From contig OY986974.1 of NCBI GenBank assembly GCA_963920575.1, positions 186,001 through 250,000 on the forward strand: a DNA stretch of 64,000 bases, written 5' to 3'. The translations under genes were made by a program, and so were the position numbers. Position 1 is the first letter of the stretch; every line of letters starts with the position of its first letter. The DNA comes from Narthecium ossifragum (taxonomy: Eukaryota > Streptophyta > Magnoliopsida > Dioscoreales > Nartheciaceae). The notes under the pieces are model-generated. The model worked only from the letters and a program-made list of their open reading frames with translations. It was not told the DNA's origin and made no database searches. Below, one piece after another: positions 54,632 to 64,000 of the stretch.

Positions 54632-54811
54632 TACGGATTTTGTTGACGAAATATAGTAGATTAACTATTAACTATTTCACTTTTTACTCTCCAAATTTCA
54701 CTTTTTACCCTGCCTTTATTTACCTTTTTTATATCATTTTTTTATTTTCACTCGGTCATTTTTACTTCTTATTTTTACCATTACTACATTACCTAATGCC
54801 CTATATACCTA
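54632..54811 (+). repeat. I/B chimeric monomer founding the 7-mer array
   Basis: Starts GTTGACG, as I does after H, then switches to the B body with CCTTTTTTATATC and CACTCGGTCATTTTTAC. The switch removes I, K, A, H, E', H and A from the 14-mer and closes BCDEFGH into a 7-mer. The same chimera begins each 7-mer through 60752. Confidence 0.88.
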
Positions 54812-55855
54812 TACGGATTTTGTAGATGAAATATAGTATATTCACTATTAACTATTTCACTTTTTACTCTCCAAATTTCACTTTTTACCCTGCCTTTATT
54901 TACCTTTTTCAAATCATTTTTTTATTTTCACTCCAGCCTTTTTATTTCTTATTTTTTTACCATTACTACATTCGCTAATGCCATATATACCTATATGGAT
55001 TTTGTAGATGAAATATAGTAGATTAACTATTAACTATTTCACTTTTTACCCTGCCTTTATTTACCTTTTCCATATCATTTTTTCGTTTTACCTCCGGCCT
55101 TTTTATTACTTATTTTTTATCCATTACTATATTCCCGAATGCCCCACATACCTATACGGATTTTGTAGACGAAATATAGTAGATTAACTATTAACTATTT
55201 CACTTGTTACTCTCCAAATTTCACTTTTTACCCTGCCTTTATTTACCTTTTTCATATCATTTTTTTTGTTTCACTCCGACCTTTTTACTTCTTATTTTTA
55301 CCATTACTACATTCCCTAATGCCCTATATACCTATACGGATTTTGTAGACGAAATATAGTACATTAACTATTAACTATTTCACTTTTTACTCTCCAAATT
55401 TCACTTTTTACTCTGCCTTTATTTACCTTTTTCATATCAATTTTTTATTTTTACTCCGACCTTTTTACTTCTTATTTTTACCATTACTACATTCCCTAAT
55501 GCCGTATAGACCTATACGGATTTTGTAGACGAAATATACTAGATTAACTTTTAACTTTTTCACTTGTTACTCTCCAAATTTCACTTTTTACCCTGCCTTT
55601 ATTTACCTTTTTCATATCATTTTTTTTGTTTCACTCCGAACTTTTTACTTCTTATTTTTACCATTACTACATTCCCTAATGCCCTATATACCTATACGGA
55701 TTTTGTAGACGAAATATAGTAGATTAACTATTAACTATTTCACTTTTTACCCTGCTTTTATTTACCTTTTTCATATCATTTTTTAATTTTCACTCCGGCC
55801 TTTTTATTTCTTATTTTTTTACCATTACTACATTCCCTAATGCCCTATATACCTA
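54632..55855 (+). repeat. 7-mer HOR copy 1, BCDEFGH, 1224 bp
   Basis: The first monomer is a chimera: an I-type start (GTTGACG) followed by a B body (CGGTCA). New marks are TTCACTATTAAC at the start of C, TTTCAAATCATT in C, TTATTACTTATT and TTCCCGAATG in D, and CTCCGAACTT in G. F ends CCGTATAGACC (TAGACC at 55507). Near 55360 a private GTACATTAAC replaces GTAGATTAAC. Confidence 0.93.
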
Positions 55856-57079
55856 TACGGATTTTGTTGACGAAATATAGTAGATTAACTATTAACTATT
55901 TCACTTTTTACTCTCCAAATTTCACTTTTTACCCTGCCTTTATTTACCTTTTTTATATCATTTTTTTATTTTCACTCGGTCATTTTTACTTCTTATTTTT
56001 ACCATTACTACATTACCTAATGCCCTATATACCTATACGGATTTTGTAGATGAAATATAGTATATTCACTATTAACTATTTCACTTTTTACTCTCCAAAT
56101 TTCACTTTTTACCCTGCCTTTATTTACCTTTTTCAAATCATTTTTTTATTTTCACTCCAGCCTTTTTATTTCTTATTTTTTTACCATTACTACATTCGCT
56201 AATGCCATATATACCTATATGGATTTTGTAGATGAAATATAGTAGATTAACTATTAACTATTTCACTTTTTACCCTGCCTTTATTTACCTTTTCCATATC
56301 ATTTTTTCGTTTTACCTCCGGCCTTTTTATTACTTATTTTTTATCCATTACTATATTCCCGAATGCCCCACATACCTATACGGATTTTGTAGACGAAATA
56401 TAGTAGATTAACTATTAACTATTTCACTTGTTACTCTCCAAATTTCACTTTTTACCCTGCCTTTATTTACCTTTTTCATATCATTTTTTTTGTTTCACTC
56501 CGACCTTTTTACTTCTTATTTTTACCATTACTACATTCCCTAATGCCCTATATACCTATACGGATTTTGTAGACGAAATATAGTAGATTAACTATTAACT
56601 ATTTCACTTTTTACTCTCCAAATTTCACTTTTTACTCTGCCTTTATTTACCTTTTTCATATCAATTTTTTATTTTTACTCCGACCTTTTTACTTCTTATT
56701 TTTACCATTACTACATTCCCTAATGCCGTATAGACCTATACGGATTTTGTAGACGAAATATACTAGATTAACTTTTAACTTTTTCACTTGTTACTCTCCA
56801 AATTTCACTTTTTACCCTGCCTTTATTTACCTTTTTCATATCATTTTTTTTGTTTCACTCCGAACTTTTTACTTCTTATTTTTACCATTACTACATTCCC
56901 TAATGCCCTATATACCTATACGGATTTTGTAGACGAAATATAGTAGATTAACTATTAACTATTTCACTTTTTACCCTGCTTTTATTTACCTTTTTCATAT
57001 CATTTTTTAATTTTCACTCCGGCCTTTTTATTTCTTATTTTTTTACCATTACTACATTCCCTAATGCCCTATATACCTA
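55856..57079 (+). repeat. 7-mer HOR copy 2, BCDEFGH, 1224 bp
   Basis: Exact 1224-bp offset from copy 1. F ends CCGTATAGACC (TAGACC at 56731), as in copies 1 and 4. Confidence 0.93.
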
Positions 57080-58303
57080 TACGGATTTTGTTGACGAAAT
57101 ATAGTAGATTAACTATTAACTATTTCACTTTTTACTCTCCAAATTTCACTTTTTACCCTGCCTTTATTTACCTTTTTTATATCATTTTTTTATTTTCACT
57201 CGGTCATTTTTACTTCTTATTTTTACCATTACTACATTACCTAATGCCCTATATACCTATACGGATTTTGTAGATGAAATATAGTATATTCACTATTAAC
57301 TATTTCACTTTTTACTCTCCAAATTTCACTTTTTACCCTGCCTTTATTTACCTTTTTCAAATCATTTTTTTATTTTCACTCCAGCCTTTTTATTTCTTAT
57401 TTTTTTACCATTACTACATTCGCTAATGCCATATATACCTATATGGATTTTGTAGATGAAATATAGTAGATTAACTATTAACTATTTCACTTTTTACCCT
57501 GCCTTTATTTACCTTTTCCATATCATTTTTTCGTTTTACCTCCGGCCTTTTTATTACTTATTTTTTATCCATTACTATATTCCCGAATGCCCCACATACC
57601 TATACGGATTTTGTAGACGAAATATAGTAGATTAACTATTAACTATTTCACTTGTTACTCTCCAAATTTCACTTTTTACCCTGCCTTTATTTACCTTTTT
57701 CATATCATTTTTTTTGTTTCACTCCGACCTTTTTACTTCTTATTTTTACCATTACTACATTCCCTAATGCCCTATATACCTATACGGATTTTGTAGACGA
57801 AATATAGTAGATTAACTATTAACTATTTCACTTTTTACTCTCCAAATTTCACTTTTTACTCTGCCTTTATTTACCTTTTTCATATCAATTTTTTATTTTT
57901 ACTCCGACCTTTTTACTTCTTATTTTTACCATTACTACATTCCCTAATGCCGTATATACCTATACGGATTTTGTAGACGAAATATACTAGATTAACTTTT
58001 AACTTTTTCACTTGTTACTCTCCAAATTTCACTTTTTACCCTGCCTTTATTTACCTTTTTCATATCATTTTTTTTGTTTCACTCCGAACTTTTTACTTCT
58101 TATTTTTACCATTACTACATTCCCTAATGCCCTATATACCTATACGGATTTTGTAGACGAAATATAGTAGATTAACTATTAACTATTTCACTTTTTACCC
58201 TGCTTTTATTTACCTTTTTCATATCATTTTTTAATTTTCACTCCGGCCTTTTTATTTCTTATTTTTTTACCATTACTACATTCCCTAATGCCCTATATAC
58301 CTA
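57080..58303 (+). repeat. 7-mer HOR copy 3, BCDEFGH, 1224 bp
   Basis: Same order and marks, but F ends in the usual CCGTATATACC, as in copy 5. By eye this is the only difference from copy 2. Confidence 0.93.
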
Positions 58304-59527
58304 TACGGATTTTGTTGACGAAATATAGTAGATTAACTATTAACTATTTCACTTTTTACTCTCCAAATTTCACTTTTTACCCTGCCTTTATTTACCTTTT
58401 TTATATCATTTTTTTATTTTCACTCGGTCATTTTTACTTCTTATTTTTACCATTACTACATTACCTAATGCCCTATATACCTATACGGATTTTGTAGATG
58501 AAATATAGTATATTCACTATTAACTATTTCACTTTTTACTCTCCAAATTTCACTTTTTACCCTGCCTTTATTTACCTTTTTCAAATCATTTTTTTATTTT
58601 CACTCCAGCCTTTTTATTTCTTATTTTTTTACCATTACTACATTCGCTAATGCCATATATACCTATATGGATTTTGTAGATGAAATATAGTAGATTAACT
58701 ATTAACTATTTCACTTTTTACCCTGCCTTTATTTACCTTTTCCATATCATTTTTTCGTTTTACCTCCGGCCTTTTTATTACTTATTTTTTATCCATTACT
58801 ATATTCCCGAATGCCCCACATACCTATACGGATTTTGTAGACGAAATATAGTAGATTAACTATTAACTATTTCACTTGTTACTCTCCAAATTTCACTTTT
58901 TACCCTGCCTTTATTTACCTTTTTCATATCATTTTTTTTGTTTCACTCCGACCTTTTTACTTCTTATTTTTACCATTACTACATTCCCTAATGCCCTATA
59001 TACCTATACGGATTTTGTAGACGAAATATAGTAGATTAACTATTAACTATTTCACTTTTTACTCTCCAAATTTCACTTTTTACTCTGCCTTTATTTACCT
59101 TTTTCATATCAATTTTTTATTTTTACTCCGACCTTTTTACTTCTTATTTTTACCATTACTACATTCCCTAATGCCGTATAGACCTATACGGATTTTGTAG
59201 ACGAAATATACTAGATTAACTTTTAACTTTTTCACTTGTTACTCTCCAAATTTCACTTTTTACCCTGCCTTTATTTACCTTTTTCATATCATTTTTTTTG
59301 TTTCACTCCGAACTTTTTACTTCTTATTTTTACCATTACTACATTCCCTAATGCCCTATATACCTATACGGATTTTGTAGACGAAATATAGTAGATTAAC
59401 TATTAACTATTTCACTTTTTACCCTGCTTTTATTTACCTTTTTCATATCATTTTTTAATTTTCACTCCGGCCTTTTTATTTCTTATTTTTTTACCATTAC
59501 TACATTCCCTAATGCCCTATATACCTA
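58304..59527 (+). repeat. 7-mer HOR copy 4, BCDEFGH, 1224 bp
   Basis: F ends CCGTATAGACC (TAGACC at 59179), matching copy 2 at a 2448-bp offset. Confidence 0.93.
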
Positions 59528-60751
59528 TACGGATTTTGTTGACGAAATATAGTAGATTAACTATTAACTATTTCACTTTTTACTCTCCAAATTTCACTTT
59601 TTACCCTGCCTTTATTTACCTTTTTTATATCATTTTTTTATTTTCACTCGGTCATTTTTACTTCTTATTTTTACCATTACTACATTACCTAATGCCCTAT
59701 ATACCTATACGGATTTTGTAGATGAAATATAGTATATTCACTATTAACTATTTCACTTTTTACTCTCCAAATTTCACTTTTTACCCTGCCTTTATTTACC
59801 TTTTTCAAATCATTTTTTTATTTTCACTCCAGCCTTTTTATTTCTTATTTTTTTACCATTACTACATTCGCTAATGCCATATATACCTATATGGATTTTG
59901 TAGATGAAATATAGTAGATTAACTATTAACTATTTCACTTTTTACCCTGCCTTTATTTACCTTTTCCATATCATTTTTTCGTTTTACCTCCGGCCTTTTT
60001 ATTACTTATTTTTTATCCATTACTATATTCCCGAATGCCCCACATACCTATACGGATTTTGTAGACGAAATATAGTAGATTAACTATTAACTATTTCACT
60101 TGTTACTCTCCAAATTTCACTTTTTACCCTGCCTTTATTTACCTTTTTCATATCATTTTTTTTGTTTCACTCCGACCTTTTTACTTCTTATTTTTACCAT
60201 TACTACATTCCCTAATGCCCTATATACCTATACGGATTTTGTAGACGAAATATAGTAGATTAACTATTAACTATTTCACTTTTTACTCTCCAAATTTCAC
60301 TTTTTACTCTGCCTTTATTTACCTTTTTCATATCAATTTTTTATTTTTACTCCGACCTTTTTACTTCTTATTTTTACCATTACTACATTCCCTAATGCCG
60401 TATATACCTATACGGATTTTGTAGACGAAATATACTAGATTAACTTTTAACTTTTTCACTTGTTACTCTCCAAATTTCACTTTTTACCCTGCCTTTATTT
60501 ACCTTTTTCATATCATTTTTTTTGTTTCACTCCGAACTTTTTACTTCTTATTTTTACCATTACTACATTCCCTAATGCCCTATATACCTATACGGATTTT
60601 GTAGACGAAATATAGTAGATTAACTATTAACTATTTCACTTTTTACCCTGCTTTTATTTACCTTTTTCATATCATTTTTTAATTTTCACTCCGGCCTTTT
60701 TATTTCTTATTTTTTTACCATTACTACATTCCCTAATGCCCTATATACCTA
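59528..60751 (+). repeat. 7-mer HOR copy 5, BCDEFGH, 1224 bp
   Basis: F ends CCGTATATACC, matching copy 3 at a 2448-bp offset. This is the last full 7-mer before the order changes. Confidence 0.93.
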
Positions 60752-61634
60752 TACGGATTTTGTTGACGAAATATAGTAGATTAACTATTAACTATTTCAC
60801 TTTTTACTCTCCAAATTTCACTTTTTACCCTGCCTTTATTTACCTTTTTTATATCATTTTTTTATTTTCACTCGGTCATTTTTACTTCTTATTTTTACCA
60901 TTACTACATTACCTAATGCCCTATATACCTATACGGATTTTGTAGATGAAATATAGTATATTCACTATTAACTATTTCACTTTTTACTCTCCAAATTTCA
61001 CTTTTTACCCTGCCTTTATTTACCTTTTTCAAATCATTTTTTTATTTTCACTCCAGCCTTTTTATTTCTTATTTTTTTACCATTACTACATTCGCTAATG
61101 CCATATATACCTATATGGATTTTGTAGATGAAATATAGTAGATTAACTATTAACTATTTCACTTTTTACCCTGCCTTTATTTACCTTTTCCATATCATTT
61201 TTTCGTTTTACCTCCGGCCTTTTTATTACTTATTTTTTATCCATTACTATATTCCCGAATGCCCCACATACCTATACGGATTTTGTAGACGAAATATAGT
61301 AGATTAACTATTAACTATTTCACTTGTTACTCTCCAAATTTCACTTTTTACCCTGCCTTTATTTACCTTTTTCATATCATTTTTTTTGTTTCACTCCGAC
61401 CTTTTTACTTCTTATTTTTACCATTACTACATTCCCTAATGCCCTATATACCTATACGGATTTTGTAGACGAAATATAGTAGATTAACTATTAACTATTT
61501 CACTTTTTACTCTCCAAATTTCACTTTTTACTCTGCCTTTATTTACCTTTTTCATATCATTTTTTTATTTTTACTCCGACCTTTTTACTTCTTATTTTTA
61601 CCATTACTACATTCCCTAATGCCGTATATACCTA

Positions 61635-61814
61635 TACGGATTTTGTAGACGAAATATACTAAATTAACTTTTAACTTTTTCACTTGTTACTCTCCAAATT
61701 TCACTTTTTACCCTGCCTTTATTTACCTTTTTCATATCATTTTTTTTGTTTCACTCCGACCTTTTTACTTCTTATTTTTACCATTACCACATTCCCTAAT
61801 GACCTATATACCTA
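61635..61814 (+). repeat. G/E' chimeric monomer
   Basis: G-type start (ATACTAAATTAACTTTTAAC, CACTTGTTACTC) and E'-type end (ATTACCACATT, CTAATGACC). It is followed by H and a beta-type A, so exchange here leads from the 7-mer phase back into the 14-mer phase. Confidence 0.85.
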
Positions 61815-62783
61815 TACGGATTTTGTAGACGAAATATAGTAGATTAACTATTAACTATTTCACTTTTTACCCTGCTTTTATTTACCTTTTTCATATCATT
61901 TTTTAATTTTCACTCCGGCCTTTTTATTTCTTATTTTTTTACCATTACTACATTCCCTAATGCCCTATATACCTATACGGATTTTGTAGACGAAATATAG
62001 TAGATTAACTATTAACTATTTCACTTTTTACTCTCCAAATTTCACTTTTTACCCTTCCTTTATTTACCTTTTTCATATCATTTTTTTATTTTCACTCCGA
62101 CCTTTTTACTTCTTATTTTTACAATTACGACATTCCCGAATGCCGTATATACCGATACGAATTTTGTAGACGAAATATTGTAGATTAACTATTAACAATT
62201 TCACTTTTTACTCTCCAAATTTCACTTTTTACCCTGCCTTTATTTACCTTTTTTATATCATTTTTTTATTTTCACTCGGTCATTTTTACTTCTTATTTTT
62301 ACCATTACTACATTACCTAATGCCCTATATACCTATACGGATTTTGTAGATGAAATATAGTATATTCACTATTAACTATTTCACTTTTTACTCTCCAAAT
62401 TTCACTTTTTACCCTGCCTTTATTTACCTTTTTCAAATCATTTTTTTATTTTCACTCCAGCCTTTTTATTTCTTATTTTTTTACCATTACTACATTCGCT
62501 AATGCCATATATACCTATATGGATTTTGTAGATGAAATATAGTAGATTAACTATTAACTATTTCACTTTTTACCCTGCCTTTATTTACCTTTTCCATATC
62601 ATTTTTTCGTTTTACCTCCGGCCTTTTTATTACTTATTTTTTATCCATTACTATATTCCCGAATGCCCCACATACCTATACGGATTTTGTAGACGAAATA
62701 TAGTAGATTAACTATTAACTATTTCACTTGTTACTCTCCAAATTTCACTTTTTACCCTGCCTTTATTTACCTTTTTCATATCA

Positions 62784-62792
62784 TTTTTTTTT
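62784..62792 (+). other. T9 run, single-base insertion in an E monomer
   Basis: Other E monomers have eight T before GTTTCAC; this one has nine, making the monomer 181 bp. It is the only odd-length change I met when adding up monomer spacings across the window. It may be real slippage or a homopolymer sequencing error. Confidence 0.8.
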
Positions 62793-63380
62793 GTTTCACT
62801 CCGACCTTTTTACTTCTTATTTTTACCATTACTACATTCCCTAATGCCCTATATACCTATACGGATTTTGTAGACGAAATATAGTAGATTAACTATTAAC
62901 TATTTCACTTTTTACTCTCCAAATTTCACTTTTTACTCTGCCTTTATTTACCTTTTTCATATCATTTTTTTATTTTTACTCCGACCTTTTTACTTCTTAT
63001 TTTTACCATTACTACATTCCCTAATGCCGTATATACCTATACGGATTTTGTAGACGAAATATACTAGATTAACTTTTAACTTTTTCACTTGTTACTCTCC
63101 AAATTTCACTTTTTACCCTGCCTTTATTTACCTTTTTCATATCATTTTTTTTGTTTCACTCCGACCTTTTTACTTCTTATTTTTACCATTACTACATTCC
63201 CTAATGCCCTATATACCTATACGGATTTTGTAGACGAAATATAGTAGATTAACTATTAACTATTTCACTTTTTACCCTGATTTTATTTACCTTTTTCATA
63301 TCATTTTTTAATTTTCACTCCGGCCTTTTTATTTCTTATTTTTTTACCATTACTACATTCCCTAATGCCCTATATACTTA

Positions 63381-64000
63381 TACGGATTTTGTTGACGAAA
63401 TATAGTAGATTAACTATTAACTATTTCACTTTTTACTCTCCAAATTTCACTTTTTACCCTGCCTTTATTTACCTTTTTCATATCATTTTTTTATTTTCAC
63501 TCCGACCTTTTTACTTCTTATTTTTACCATTAATACATTCCCTAATGCCCTATATACCTATACGGATTTTGTAGACGAAATATAGTAGATTAACTATTAA
63601 CAATTTCATTTTTTACTCTCCAAATGTCACTTTTTACCCTGCCTTTATTTACCTTTTTTATATCATTTTTTTATTTTCACTCGGTCCTTTTTTCTTCTCA
63701 TTTTTACCATTACTACATTCCCTAATACCCTATATACCTATACGGATTTTGTAAACGAAATATAGTAGATTAACTATTAACTATTTCACTTTTTACTCTC
63801 CAAATTTCACTTTTTACCCTGCCTTTATTTACCTTTTTCATATCATTTTTTTATTTTCACTCCGACCTTTTTACTTCTTATTTTTACAATTACTACATTC
63901 CCTAATGCCGTATATACCTATACGGATTTTGTAGACGAAATATAGTAGATTAACTATTAACTATTTCACTTTTTACCCTGCTTTTATTTACCTTTTTCAT
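63381..64000 (+). repeat. I-K-A-H phase resumed, cut by right edge
   Basis: I (63381-63560, GTTGACG start), K (63561-63740, here with GTAAACG rather than GTACACG), A (63741-63920, CCGTATATACC tail) and the first 80 bp of an H. The array continues past the right edge. The K variant is that of the left half of the window, not of the 14-mers. Confidence 0.9.

Larger units (their letters stand above)
60752..63380 (+). repeat. Transition 15-mer, BCDEF(G/E')H + ABCDEFGH, 2629 bp
   Basis: Begins as a 7-mer (GTTGACG then a B body), but its sixth monomer is a chimera with a G start and an E' tail (ATTACCACATT, CTAATGACC). H and a beta-type A (ATTACGACATT, 61976-62155) follow, then a second BCDEFGH with 7-mer marks in C and D. 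The odd total length comes from one extra T at 62784-62792. Two private changes are ACCCTTCC and ATATTGTAG in A. Confidence 0.9.
1..64000 (+). repeat. Uninterrupted ~180-bp satellite array with nested higher-order repeats
   Basis: Every base belongs to a head-to-tail array of one monomer family, all in the same orientation. Monomer phase is set by the word TACGGATTTTGTA (variants TACGAATTTTGTA and TATGGATTTTGTA), which recurs every 180, 182 or 161 bp. I count 363 complete monomers, averaging about 176 bp. A hand-counted consensus has T 84, A 45, C 41 and G 10, so the given strand is pyrimidine-rich. I found no inversion, transposon, unique spacer, rRNA, tRNA or gene. Long AT-rich arrays of nucleosome-sized monomers with HORs are usually centromeric or pericentromeric in eukaryotes. 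That placement is inference, and the satellite family itself is not one I recognise. Confidence 0.97.

Noticed and set aside
1..64000. CRISPR array
   Set aside because: Units are 161-182 bp and similar along their full length. There are no short constant repeats with unrelated unique spacers, and no cas-like genes.
1..64000. Transposon, retroelement or inverted repeat insertion
   Set aside because: Monomer spacing is explained everywhere by 180, 182 or 161 bp (plus one extra T), which leaves no room for an insertion. No orientation switch was seen.
1..64000. rDNA spacer, telomere repeat or tRNA cluster
   Set aside because: No rRNA or tRNA-like segments and no short telomere-type repeats are present between monomers.
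1..64000. Bacterial or phage origin, or iterons
   Set aside because: A 64 kb gene-free array of ~180-bp monomers in nested HORs does not fit a prokaryotic replicon. Compactness and coding density would be expected instead.
1..64000. Naming the satellite after a known family (plant CEN180, alpha satellite, Tyba and others)
   Set aside because: The 180-bp length alone is not diagnostic, and the sequence does not match any family consensus I can recall with confidence.

Overview
The whole 64 kb window is one uninterrupted tandem satellite DNA array in a single orientation. I see no gene, RNA gene, transposon or unique sequence anywhere in it. The basic unit is about 180 bp. Using the junction word TACGGATTTTGTA as phase mark, I place 363 complete monomers between positions 121 and 63920, with partial monomers of 120 bp and 80 bp at the ends. 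Three lengths account for nearly all of them: 180 bp (standard), 182 bp (two extra T in a T run) and 161 bp (two extra T minus a 21-bp deletion). A hand-counted consensus monomer is about 28% GC and very strand-asymmetric (84 T, 45 A, 41 C, 10 G). Long arrays of near-nucleosome-length AT-rich monomers in nested higher-order repeats (HORs) are typical of eukaryotic centromeric or pericentromeric heterochromatin. I do not recognise the satellite family, so I cannot name the species or clade.

I sort monomers into classes by shared variants. They are A (CAATTAC, CCGTAT tail), B (CGGTCA body), C (182 bp), D (161 bp, GCCCCACATACC tail), E (TTTTTTTTG body), F (CTCTGCC, CCGTAT tail), G (E-like body after a TTAACTTTTAAC head), H (161 bp, TTAATTTTCACTCCGGCC), I (CTCCGACC standard), J (TTTCCCTGCC, TTTGCC), K (CAATTTCATTTTTTACTC, CGGTCC, AATACCC tail) and a chimera E'. 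The order of classes gives the HORs.

Layout: 1-4929, three copies of a 9-mer BCDEFGIKA (1603 bp). 4930-12527, 11-mers BCDEFGHIJKA (1944 bp) mixed with composites, including a block repeated at an offset of 4430 bp. 12528-29127, a 21-mer (3708 bp, an 11-mer plus a 10-mer) in three full copies with truncated relatives on both sides. 29128-35783, a 22-mer (3850 bp) and a 16-mer derivative. 35784-54631, 14-mers IKAHE'HABCDEFGH (2446 bp) in two alternating haplotypes, with 6-, 15- and 17-mer variants. 54632-60751, five copies of a 7-mer (1224 bp). 60752-64000, a transition back to the I-K-A-H phase.

Nothing here acts as an operon or coding system. The interest lies in array evolution. HOR formulas change stepwise and chimeric monomers mark several switch points. 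The 161-bp monomers look like products of a 13-bp direct repeat. A short dyad at the monomer junction keeps perfect symmetry in two different sequence versions. Open frames of 61 to 108 codons exist only because a TAG at the monomer junction is mutated and 180 is divisible by three; I do not consider them genes. All positions and class assignments were read by eye, without alignment software.
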